The notes below the pieces were generated by a model. That model did not search any database. It was not told where the DNA came from and saw only the letters and a program-made list of their open reading frames with translations. From Pseudokordiimonas caeni (lineage in GTDB: Bacteria > Pseudomonadota > Alphaproteobacteria > Sphingomonadales > Kordiimonadaceae): DNA of 64,000 nucleotides. Positions within the stretch are counted from its first letter, which is position 1. Each line of letters starts with the position of its first letter. This document shows positions 26,282 through 34,329 of the stretch, one piece after another. Made by a program: the position numbers and the translations under genes. The DNA lies in contig NZ_JAPPRR010000001.1 in NCBI RefSeq assembly GCF_026719705.1, positions 595,053 through 659,052 of the forward strand, given 5' to 3'.

Positions 26282-27217
26282 ATGGTGCATCTGGTTGGTC
26301 CCGAAGACACACCCAATCCGTCGTCAGAAAGGGAGCATCTGATCTCGGCGGCCGTCCGTCAACTCGTCGATGCCCCTCTTAAGAAACGGTACGACTTCAT
26401 CCATAAGCGACACTGGTATAACTTTGACTATGCAGCGGCCTTGATTGAGCGGATCGATACGGTCCGCCGGTACGCTGCCATGTCCCAATCATCGATCGGT
26501 TTGCGTGTCGTGGCACCGAGTGGTATGGCCAAGACGGCCATCCTTGAGCATTATTGCGACAGCCGCCGCCCCTATCAGGATCGCAGCGCCAAGGTCACTA
26601 TTACTCCTGTTCTGATGATCGAGCTGATGCCAACGCGCATGGGTGGGGGTGATCTGGTTGGCGCCGCATACGAGAAACTGGAGGCAGGTTACAAGCGAGG
26701 GACAATCACCCAGGAAATGGGGCGGCTCGCCAAAATCCTGCGCGACATGGGTCTCCAGCTGTTGCTCATCGACGAAGGCGATACCCTTAAGGATATGCGA
26801 GAAGGCGCAATGGTCGATGTGCTCAGTCAGGCGAAGTGGCTGACCAATCGCCTGAAAATACCGGCAATCTTCTCGCTCACGCCGCCAGCGGCGGGCTTTT
26901 TCACACGTGACACACAGATCGATCGGCGGTTCATGCCCTATCATATTCCGCCCTGGAGTCTCAGCGATGCCTTCGCCAAGGCGGTGAGTACGGTCATGGC
27001 TTATATGCCCTTTCCCGATCCCCCCGAGGATTCCATCTTCGAAGACGCAGGGCTGCGCTTCCTGCTGGCGGCGTCCCGTCAGGAGACGTCCAGCATGATC
27101 CGCCTGATCAAATTTGGCGCCACCATCGCCCTGGAGGCAGGTGAACCCCGTCTGACCCTTGAGGCCCTGAAGGCGGCGTCGGAGGTATGGGGCTATGGCG
27201 ATCCGGGACCTCTATAA
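26282..27217 (+). CDS. tniB: TniB-type AAA+ ATPase, transposition regulator
   Basis: 311 aa, the AAA+ partner (TnsC/IstB/MuB-like) that selects target DNA and activates TniA. The P-loop is VVAPSGMAKTAILEHY (about residues 76-91). The expected Gly before the catalytic Lys is Ala (A83-K84-T85), an unusual Walker A. Walker B is LQLLLIDEGD and sensor I is AIFSLTPPAAG. The N-terminal TniB-specific lead FIHKRHWYNFDYAAALIERI is present. It overlaps tniQ by 23 bp, so production of the three proteins is coupled. Confidence 0.9.
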   Translation: MVHLVGPEDTPNPSSEREHLISAAVRQLVDAPLKKRYDFIHKRHWYNFDYAAALIERIDTVRRYAAMSQSSIGLRVVAPSGMAKTAILEHYCDSRRPYQDRSAKVTITPVLMIELMPTRMGGGDLVGAAYEKLEAGYKRGTITQEMGRLAKILRDMGLQLLLIDEGDTLKDMREGAMVDVLSQAKWLTNRLKIPAIFSLTPPAAGFFTRDTQIDRRFMPYHIPPWSLSDAFAKAVSTVMAYMPFPDPPEDSIFEDAGLRFLLAASRQETSSMIRLIKFGATIALEAGEPRLTLEALKAASEVWGYGDPGPL

Positions 27218-28280
27218 GCCCCTGCCGGTCCACCCCTGGCCCGAAGCCGACGAACGGGTGACCAGTTGGTTGTCCCGTCTGGGGGATATCTATGGCTTTA
27301 CAGACGTGAAACAGTTTCTCTGCAATCCGGCGCTCGATCTCCATTCCATGATCGCGGGGAGGGATCTCGATCGTGGCCTGCCCCGCGAGCTGGAGTTTCG
27401 GCTGGGGCGTCTTGTCGGCCTGCCATCCAGGATGCTTCGAGGTCTGGCCCTGTTCGGGGAGGGGTGGCTGGCACCGGCATGCCGAACGGCGGCCTGTCCG
27501 CTCTGCTGGCTCGAGGATCTGATGCACCAGCGGCCCCCTCATTGGCGCCGGGCTTGGGCGTCCGGAACCGCCTGGTGCTGCGTGCGACACCGGTTCCCCT
27601 TGATCGACATGCCGGCGGTGCCGGCGAGTGAGGCGGCCTGCCGACAGCTCCTTGAGCCGATGTTGTTCAAAAGCGCCGTGGCGGCGCCGGCGCTGACGGC
27701 GCCCGTCACCGTCCTGGTGCGCCTGGAGCTGTTGCTGGCGCGTTGCATGCCGCCCGGCGGTGAGGCGGTCCTCCTGCAGTTGCTCGACCTGGTGTGTGGC
27801 AGTTTGTGGCGGGCGTCGAGCGATGAGCATCATCTCTGGCGGCTTCGGCTCTATCAGTTCGAGGCGCGCGGGGGACTCTCGTGGGACATGATGTTTGGCG
27901 ATCCGGAATGGGTCGATGCGCCGGAATCTCTCAGGCGCGGGAACCGGGGAGGTGCCTATCTGCGGGTCCCGTCGGTCGGTCATCGCCGCCAGATCGTCTA
28001 TATGCTGCTGGATCTTCTGGCCTGGCGGCGGCGCCGGGGCACGCGGGCGCTCGCGCCCATGACGGCGGACGTCCGGCGGTCGTTCGAGGCGGTGGCCGGG
28101 GACGCCAGACGGGGTGCCATTGTGGACCGGCTCTCCGATCTGGCAGCGGCCGTCATGGCCAGGGACTATGACCATATGCTGCCCTGGCCGGTCATCCCGG
28201 CGGCCCTTGAAACAGACGATGGGTCAGCGCTTGACGACCCCGTCCCCGCATATAGGTCACGGCCTGGGCGGCGCTCTTGA
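27195..28280 (+). CDS. tniQ: TniQ-family targeting protein
   Basis: 361 aa. The N-terminus (PLPVHPWPEADERVTSWLSR) is the conserved TniQ opening, followed by a zinc-ribbon with CRTAACPLCW, HWRRAWASGTAWCCVRH, giving Cys/His ligands spaced as in TniQ/TnsD. TniQ recognises the target site and recruits TniB. The protein is shorter than TnsD and close to the TniQ of Tn5053/CAST elements. No CRISPR genes are nearby, so targeting should be direct. Its 3' end overlaps the convergent tyrosine recombinase gene by 89 bp. Confidence 0.88.
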   Translation: MAIRDLYKPLPVHPWPEADERVTSWLSRLGDIYGFTDVKQFLCNPALDLHSMIAGRDLDRGLPRELEFRLGRLVGLPSRMLRGLALFGEGWLAPACRTAACPLCWLEDLMHQRPPHWRRAWASGTAWCCVRHRFPLIDMPAVPASEAACRQLLEPMLFKSAVAAPALTAPVTVLVRLELLLARCMPPGGEAVLLQLLDLVCGSLWRASSDEHHLWRLRLYQFEARGGLSWDMMFGDPEWVDAPESLRRGNRGGAYLRVPSVGHRRQIVYMLLDLLAWRRRRGTRALAPMTADVRRSFEAVAGDARRGAIVDRLSDLAAAVMARDYDHMLPWPVIPAALETDDGSALDDPVPAYRSRPGRRS

Positions 28281-29256
28281 GGCGGGTCTGTTCCATCAGC
28301 GCATGCAGGCCGACCCCGAGGTCGGCGGCGGCGCTGGCCAGCCCGGCCCGCAGGCTGTGGCCGCTATAGGCGGCCGGGTCATGCCCGAGCCGATCGGCGG
28401 CCCCCTTGACGATGCGGCCGATCGCCTGGGGCTGCAGCGGCTGGTAGCGATGGCTGCCGCTCCTGTGGATCTGGCAGAACAGGGGGCCGGGGCGGTCGCC
28501 GCGTTCGCGGATCCAGCGGCGGGTGGCGTTGACCGGGCAGGCGCCGGGGTCGGGGTGGCGGCTGATCCGGAGGCGGGCGCCGTGACCCGTAGGGTCGCCC
28601 TTGGCGCCGCGGATGGTCAGGGTCAGGCCCTCCCGGGTGAAGGCGACGTCCTCGAGGCGGAGGCGCGCCACCTCGGCGCGGCGCAGGGCGCCGGCGAAGC
28701 CGAGCAGGAGGATCGCATGGTCGCGCCGCTCGATCCGGCTGTCGCCATAATGGGCGCTGAGGCTGCCCAGGTCGTCGAGGGTGAGGGGAGTGGCCTGGCG
28801 GGCCGGGGCCAGACCTTTTTCGCGGGCGGCGCCGCGGAGGACGAGGCGGATCGCTTCGTGACGGGTGTCGAGGGGCACCCCGGCGAGCCGGTGGGCGACG
28901 CTGATCGCGGCGAGGCGGGACCGGAGGGTGGTCGGTCGCACCTTGAGGGACAGGGTGGCGAGATAGAGCGCCACGGTACCGGGATCGCCGGAGAGGGCGG
29001 GTACGCCGACGCCCCGGCACCAGGTGTCATACTGCTGCCAGCCGGTCTTGTAGGCGCGGCGGGTATTGTCGGCGCGCGCCATGCGGGCCAGGGCGGCGGC
29101 CCGCGCATAGACCGCATCGAGGTCGCGCTTGAGGGCGTCGCGGACGGGCAGCCAGCCGAGCAGTTGCGCGGCGGCGTCGGTCGCCCCGAAGTCGGTGGGG
29201 CCAGGGGCGCCCCCGGGGGCGGTCGGGACGGCATCGGATGGGGACGGAACGGGCAT
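28192..29256 (-). CDS. Tyrosine recombinase, putative cointegrate resolvase
   Basis: 354 aa. The N-terminal SAM-like core-binding domain (NTRRAYKTGWQQYDTWCRG) precedes a catalytic domain with Arg in GFAGALRRAEVARL (R192/193), HxxR in SGHSLRAG (H300, R303), and Tyr nucleophile in AVTYMRGRG (Y335). The position usually held by His or Trp, before the Tyr, reads TRLKS. The gene converges on tniQ with an 89-bp overlap. In Tn402/Tn5053 elements this slot carries tniR, a serine resolvase, so a tyrosine enzyme here may resolve cointegrates. Composition is extremely GC-rich, unlike the AT-rich cargo at 30-36 kb. A role as island integrase is the alternative. Confidence 0.88.
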   Translation of the reverse strand: MPVPSPSDAVPTAPGGAPGPTDFGATDAAAQLLGWLPVRDALKRDLDAVYARAAALARMARADNTRRAYKTGWQQYDTWCRGVGVPALSGDPGTVALYLATLSLKVRPTTLRSRLAAISVAHRLAGVPLDTRHEAIRLVLRGAAREKGLAPARQATPLTLDDLGSLSAHYGDSRIERRDHAILLLGFAGALRRAEVARLRLEDVAFTREGLTLTIRGAKGDPTGHGARLRISRHPDPGACPVNATRRWIRERGDRPGPLFCQIHRSGSHRYQPLQPQAIGRIVKGAADRLGHDPAAYSGHSLRAGLASAAADLGVGLHALMEQTRLKSAAQAVTYMRGRGRQALTHRLFQGPPG

Positions 29257-29356
29257 GGCGCACTCCTGTCGGTCTGCCCGCCCAGTCTAGCAGGTCTGGA
29301 CGGCGCGCGACAGGGCGGCGCCGGGAGATGGAGGAGGTGGCGATGAGGAGGTGGCG

Positions 29357-29704
29357 ATGTTCAATCCGCGCATGATCGACCGGCCGATCGCGGTCGGACC
29401 GTACCGGGTGGTGCGGTCGCTGTCGGTGGCGCACTTGCAGGCGGGTAATCCGGCCCGGCTGGTGGACCGGCGCGCCCTGGCGGCACGCCTCGCAGCCTAC
29501 CGGCGGGGGCAGGGCCTCCTCGGGGAGATCGCGGCCTGGGCGGCGACCCCGGGCCTGGAGGTGGCGCCGGCGCTGGTGCAGCAGGCGATCGTGGCGGGGC
29601 GGCGCTATGGTGAAGCCGGGGATGCGGCGCTCGGGGCGTTGCTCTGGCAGGCGGCGGCGCTCATGCTGGTCGCCGCCGGGGTCGATCATCCAAACGACCT
29701 CTAG
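29357..29704 (+). CDS. Small protein of unknown function beside the recombinase
   Basis: About 115-117 aa beginning near MFNPRMIDRPIAVGPYRVVR (ATG 29,357; another possible start at 29,351). GAGGTGGCG occurs upstream. It is Ala/Leu/Arg-rich, helical and without membrane segments. It lies 100 bp from the divergent start of the tyrosine recombinase gene. I recognise no family. As it shares the GC-rich composition of the recombinase, it probably belongs to the same module, perhaps as a directionality or accessory factor; that is inference. Confidence 0.55.
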   Translation: MFNPRMIDRPIAVGPYRVVRSLSVAHLQAGNPARLVDRRALAARLAAYRRGQGLLGEIAAWAATPGLEVAPALVQQAIVAGRRYGEAGDAALGALLWQAAALMLVAAGVDHPNDL

Positions 29705-29871
29705 GCCGGGGCGAGAAGCGTCCCGAGAGGCGCCGGAAAAGCGTGGAAGCGCGCGGTTTTGGGCGGCGAAAACCGCCGGTTTCGGGGTGAAACGGCCCGG
29801 CTGGGGCACGATAAGTGATAGTTATCGGGCACCAGAGTTTGACCACTTGTTCCTAATGTCCTGCGCCATAC

Positions 29872-30753
29872 TTATTGGATTGAGCCGTCCATGCGCAACT
29901 TTTCGCGATTCTCATATTTGAGGTTGGTCGGCAGAAAATTAATGTGCGCATCTAGTGCGGCAACGAACGATTCAAATGTGGCATCTATTTGCCTGATATT
30001 AAATTTTTGAGCGTACATCATGCGCACTTGCGGATCGTTCCTTGGAAAAACCGCGTACCATGGCACGGTATCGGATTTCTTGCGCATTTGGTACAGCTCG
30101 GCACAGATGTCCATGTCCCCAAAAGAGTACCCAATAATTATCACGCAACTGTTTGATATCCTGTCCAAAGAGTAAGACAGCATTTTTCGATAGTCGGCAA
30201 TCATGGACATGTAGTCAAATTGTGTAAGTACAAGTCCCCCTTTGCCTATTGCCTGATTTGCATGGGAAAGGCTGCCATGCGGTTTATATAGTGACATTCG
30301 TCCGGTAACGGGCGCTCGGCCATCACAAATAACATCGACGTGACGCTTCGAATGGGCGTATCCCAGTTCGATTAAGTCGTCGTAATTAGTTGTAAAGATG
30401 GTGTTTGGAGCCATGTGTGATAGGGCGCAATGTTGCCACAGTGGCTTCTCGCATGTGAATACCTCTTGTAAGTACTTTGAGAGCAGATTGCGTCCAACCT
30501 TGGCTTCAATTATGGCGCCTGCATGTTCCAAAGACATTAGCTTTAGTGAAGCCGGATCGAACGGATCTTCGCCGTGATATTGTTTGAAGCGTGTCCAAAG
30601 CAGGTTCCTCAGATCATATGCGCTGGGTAAGAGCTGCCCAGTCATATTCTTGGCGCCGATAGAAGCGCCAGCGCCTAAAAAGCATGCAAAGTCAGTTTTG
30701 AAATCAGTCCAATTATCGATCAACTCTTTGAAGTTTGGATCAGAGTGAACCAT
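29872..30753 (-). CDS. SIR2-family NAD-binding protein (defence-type)
   Basis: About 293 aa from the Met at 30,753 (MVHSDPNFKELIDNWTDFKT); the open frame continues upstream to 30,933 but that part would overlap the neighbouring divergent gene and is not SIR2-like. The Rossmann core shows FACFLGAGASIGAKN, TIFTTNYDDLIELGYA, LYKPHGSLSH and VIIIGYSFGDMD, the canonical SIR2 GAGxS, TxNxD and GH(S) motifs. Stand-alone SIR2 proteins in bacterial islands typically deplete NAD+ on phage infection. The gene is divergent from the Mokosh pair; a short intergenic region probably holds both promoters. Confidence 0.85.
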   Translation of the reverse strand: MVHSDPNFKELIDNWTDFKTDFACFLGAGASIGAKNMTGQLLPSAYDLRNLLWTRFKQYHGEDPFDPASLKLMSLEHAGAIIEAKVGRNLLSKYLQEVFTCEKPLWQHCALSHMAPNTIFTTNYDDLIELGYAHSKRHVDVICDGRAPVTGRMSLYKPHGSLSHANQAIGKGGLVLTQFDYMSMIADYRKMLSYSLDRISNSCVIIIGYSFGDMDICAELYQMRKKSDTVPWYAVFPRNDPQVRMMYAQKFNIRQIDATFESFVAALDAHINFLPTNLKYENREKLRMDGSIQ

Positions 30754-30837
30754 CTGAGTTTGTCCCAATTTATCTGCTTGTAAGTTGTCTTCGGTAAACC
30801 GTAGCATGCAGTATGCACATATGAAAGTGGGTTCAGG

Positions 30838-33800
30838 ATGGCCGTCAAACAGTTTGCTGACCGTTATATTCTCACCAAAAAGATTGGCCGTGGAGACACA
30901 AGTCGAGGAATTCCAGACTTGTGGCAATGCCATGATGACGGGGATACCTATTTTGCGAAGCTATGGAAGCGCGGTAAGGCAGAGCAGGGCGATATACTAG
31001 CGCTTTGGCATAGAGAAGTGAGGGGCCTGACTAGGCTGCAGGGTTATCCAGGCGCTTCTGAAATATTCGCTCGGTTACACGATTTGGGGACAACGCCAAA
31101 GCATTACTATGTGATTATAGCAGCAGGGAATAGAGATCTGCTCTCAACGTATCTCAATAATAGAAGAGGTGTTAGGTGGCTCACTAATCTCTCGGAGGCG
31201 ACACGTAGACGGCCCTTGTGGGAGGGTCTGCTGCGGGTGGCAGAGGGCCTCTCAATTTTGCATGACGAAGGCACACTTCATAGGGCACTTTCAAGTGATG
31301 CAATATTTGTAGGGTCGGATGGGGAATGTGATTTTCGCCTAAGCGGATTCGAGTGGTCGCTGAGGGTGGCGACCAGTGATCCGGCTTCAACTAGAGTTGC
31401 AAGAACTCATATAATTAGAGCGCCAGAACTAGAAAATAATGTTGAGGCAGAGTACTCCACAGCAACAGATTGGTTCGATTTTGGGCTGCTTGCTGCAGAA
31501 ATATTCGGAGTACACGTTAAGAAGCACAGAAGTATTTATTCTGTAAGGTCTTCTGTTAAAGAAATTAACTCATTAAAAAATGATGAGAAAGACATAATAA
31601 ATAATTTGCTTAGCGGTGATTTAGATACAAGATTATCGCAGGCAGAATCTATTACGTCATCTATAAGAAATATTGTTGTTGGTCTTTCAAGTGTTTCATT
31701 GGCGCCAAGTCGGCCTCTTGTTTTAGCGCTTCGTCTAAATGATGACATACAGATATCGGCATTAATAGAACGTGCATCTGGCGGAAAGGCCTCCAAGTCA
31801 AGCCCCATAGAATTGCTCAATTGGGTCAGGGAGGACCTCCGTGGTGATCCAAGGATAGTGGCTAGGTCTTATCCTAGCCCACATTATGTCGTGAGGGGCG
31901 AGGCGCTCGAATATAAAGTGAGACCATGGTCACTTGGTGGTTCAAGGACATGGGATGTTGGTTTTTGTGACACTATAGAAAAGGCGCCAAGGTCACTTAG
32001 TGGGGACGTATTCTTTAGTTTGGGTGAAAGGCGGTTAGTAGTTGAACTTTTCCCATCGGTCAGGGCTTCAATTCAGACATTTCGTGATAGGAGTGCGGCT
32101 TGGGATAAGGCATTCCCTCACGCGGTTGAGAAGCGCAGTTTGCCGCCAGAGCTGAAAGTAATTCATGAGTTTTTCTCTGTAACGCAGCAACTTGATACGC
32201 TGTTAACTGCGGCACGTATCTGTCCAGTCAGGATTGTAAGCCAAACTAGCGATGGTATCTCTTCGGATGTTGAGGTTACTCCAATTGAGGAGCCCACCAG
32301 AAACGATCTTGCGACCCATCTGAAGTTGCTTAAGCCTACAGAATTGCTGCAAGATTGGTTTAGCCTGCTTGATGGTGAGTCCGTTACTGTCGAGGCGGAT
32401 GATGACACTGTATCGGACAAATATAGCCTCCTGGACCGCCGCACGATTACCAAAGATGCTGGTGACGGTGTAGAGTGGAAGTTTGTCAGAGGTGAACAAA
32501 CGCCTTTAGGGCCAAGATATATATTTCGTAGCCAAACAACTAACAGTCCAAGTTTAGACCAAACATATTATTTAGCAAAAAACTATAACGGAACTATCGC
32601 TCAGATACGGCGTCGTCACAATGTGATAGAGAAATTAAAATCTCATGAGGGATTGCTGAGATTCCTTGCTGATCCGTCGTCTTCTATAAGAACAACATCA
32701 GACATCCTGCCCTCTCAGTGTCATGATATTCCACTCGATAGTTCAAAGAAATCTGCATTAAATGATCTTTGGAATACACAGCCTGGATTTGCAGTACAAG
32801 GTCCGCCAGGCACAGGGAAAACTACTCTGATTAAGGCGTTCGTTGATCGCTTGTTTGGATCTGATCCAAGCTCTCAAATCCTTATCACTGCACATTCGCA
32901 TCATACAGTAGATGACGTTTTGGGAAAAGTCTCCACCCTGTTCGTAGACGGAGAGCCCAGCGAAAAACCGGTGATACTTCGTCTCGGTGGAGAAGGGTCA
33001 GATAGTTACTCATTGCATGGGATAACCAAGCGTGTCGTCAAGTCATTGGCGGCCAGTCAATTGCTTAGGGGGGCTCCAGAGTTTCTCAAGATGAGAGCTG
33101 CAGAAATGGAGCAAGATACCGAGCTATCGGAGCTGAGTACTCGGTCGCTAAGCTTACTAATTCAAGATGCCGCGAACATAACTCTCACCACGCTGAATTC
33201 TGCGGACTTAGCTGATCTTGTGGCGCGAAACCGTCGCTTTGATTGGTCCGTGATTGAAGAGGCTGGAAAGGCACATGGGTTTGATATGGCCGCGGCCCTT
33301 CAGGAAAGCCACAGGCTATTGCTCATAGGAGATCACTTACAACTTCCGCCATACAACTCGCACACATTCAAAGATCTCTTGTCAGACCCGCTTAGGATAA
33401 AAAAAGCGATTCAAACTGGCGAGGAATTCGCCCCCGGCTTGATTGATACTGGGCTCGTTCCAGATAGTGATGAGACCGCTGAATTCGACGAAAGATGTCA
33501 GAAGTGGCGCTCGTTGGTGACGCTGTTTGGTGCGCTATTCGAAGCAAGTGGCCTACACAATGGGAGCAGACGACCATATGCGACCTTAACTGATCAGCAC
33601 CGGATGCATCCTGATATTGCACGCGTTGTAGGTGAGGTATTTTACTCTGACGAAAATGGGGGAACCATTCTTAGCTCTCCAGAAGAAACGATTTCGCGTT
33701 TCAAAGACGCACCGCCTTTCAAATTGGCGCCATCATCCTGGATGCCTGAAAACAGAATAGTTTGGTGTGATGTACCCTGGGTGCAGAAAGAAAAGTTTTC

Positions 33801-34329
33801 CTCTGGTGAGCGCGAGGGTCTCTTCATTGCGCCCGATGAAGCGAAATTGGTTGTTGAAGTGTTGCGGCAGTTTACAGGTCGGGAAAGTCAGAGATGCAGC
33901 ATCCAAATACTCTCTCCTTATACAGCTCAATTAGAAGAAATTAAGCAACACGTAGTTCGTGCGAGGGACAATGGCTTGTTGGGTAACATGTTCGACGAGC
34001 CTTTTTGTCTTCAGGGGGGAAAGAGGATGGGGGCCACAGTGGACGAGTTTCAAGGCAGCGAGGCGGATATCGTCGTCGTCAGTCTCGTGCGTAACAATGG
34101 CCTTGTTCCTTGGAAGAGTGTTGGTTTTTTGAAGGAAGCAAGTCGAATGAATGTGTTGCTTAGCAGAGCTAGGCAAAAACTAGTGATAGTAGGAAGCTGG
34201 GACTTCTGGGCTTCTCGCTGCAGAGGCGGGGTGCCGATGGAAGGGGAATTTACATACATAGGCAAAATGATGCAGTCGTTTGAACGTGCACTTGAGTCGG
34301 GGAAAATGGCAAGGGTGCGTAAGCCATGA
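30838..34329 (+). CDS. mkoA: Mokosh type I MkoA-like: kinase-fold domain plus superfamily 1 helicase
   Basis: 1163 aa. Residues about 8-230 are a protein-kinase fold (GRGDTSRG, YFAKLWKRG with K41, LHRALSSDAIF, IRAPELENN, DWFDFGLLAAEIFG). Catalytic positions are lost: HRD is HRA (148-150), and DFG is GFE (170-172). The C-terminal half is a COG1112-like SF1 helicase: Walker A GPPGTGKTTL (about 655), VIEEAGKA, DQHRMHPDI, VDEFQGSEADIVVVSLVR and SRMNVLLSRARQKL. Kinase fold plus SF1 helicase followed by a PLD nuclease is the published architecture of type I Mokosh anti-phage systems. The stop overlaps the next start (ATGA at 34,326). Base composition is AT-rich compared with the chromosome. Confidence 0.85.
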   Translation: MAVKQFADRYILTKKIGRGDTSRGIPDLWQCHDDGDTYFAKLWKRGKAEQGDILALWHREVRGLTRLQGYPGASEIFARLHDLGTTPKHYYVIIAAGNRDLLSTYLNNRRGVRWLTNLSEATRRRPLWEGLLRVAEGLSILHDEGTLHRALSSDAIFVGSDGECDFRLSGFEWSLRVATSDPASTRVARTHIIRAPELENNVEAEYSTATDWFDFGLLAAEIFGVHVKKHRSIYSVRSSVKEINSLKNDEKDIINNLLSGDLDTRLSQAESITSSIRNIVVGLSSVSLAPSRPLVLALRLNDDIQISALIERASGGKASKSSPIELLNWVREDLRGDPRIVARSYPSPHYVVRGEALEYKVRPWSLGGSRTWDVGFCDTIEKAPRSLSGDVFFSLGERRLVVELFPSVRASIQTFRDRSAAWDKAFPHAVEKRSLPPELKVIHEFFSVTQQLDTLLTAARICPVRIVSQTSDGISSDVEVTPIEEPTRNDLATHLKLLKPTELLQDWFSLLDGESVTVEADDDTVSDKYSLLDRRTITKDAGDGVEWKFVRGEQTPLGPRYIFRSQTTNSPSLDQTYYLAKNYNGTIAQIRRRHNVIEKLKSHEGLLRFLADPSSSIRTTSDILPSQCHDIPLDSSKKSALNDLWNTQPGFAVQGPPGTGKTTLIKAFVDRLFGSDPSSQILITAHSHHTVDDVLGKVSTLFVDGEPSEKPVILRLGGEGSDSYSLHGITKRVVKSLAASQLLRGAPEFLKMRAAEMEQDTELSELSTRSLSLLIQDAANITLTTLNSADLADLVARNRRFDWSVIEEAGKAHGFDMAAALQESHRLLLIGDHLQLPPYNSHTFKDLLSDPLRIKKAIQTGEEFAPGLIDTGLVPDSDETAEFDERCQKWRSLVTLFGALFEASGLHNGSRRPYATLTDQHRMHPDIARVVGEVFYSDENGGTILSSPEETISRFKDAPPFKLAPSSWMPENRIVWCDVPWVQKEKFSSGEREGLFIAPDEAKLVVEVLRQFTGRESQRCSIQILSPYTAQLEEIKQHVVRARDNGLLGNMFDEPFCLQGGKRMGATVDEFQGSEADIVVVSLVRNNGLVPWKSVGFLKEASRMNVLLSRARQKLVIVGSWDFWASRCRGGVPMEGEFTYIGKMMQSFERALESGKMARVRKP

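Noticed and set aside
28192..28280. TniQ-recombinase fusion or misassembly at the overlap
   Set aside because: The genes are convergent, each keeps its own complete C-terminus, and the overlap is simply shared DNA on opposite strands.
28114..29346. 410-codon plus-strand frame across the tyrosine recombinase
   Set aside because: High GC produces long open frames on both strands; only the minus strand shows recombinase motifs.
24664..29704. CRISPR-associated transposon (CAST)
   Set aside because: TniA, TniB and TniQ are present, but no Cas12k, Cascade gene or repeat-spacer array could be found in the window.
30754..30933. Extended N-terminus for the SIR2 protein
   Set aside because: The extra 60 codons would overlap the divergent mkoA start and lack SIR2 features; the Met at 30,753 directly precedes the conserved domain.
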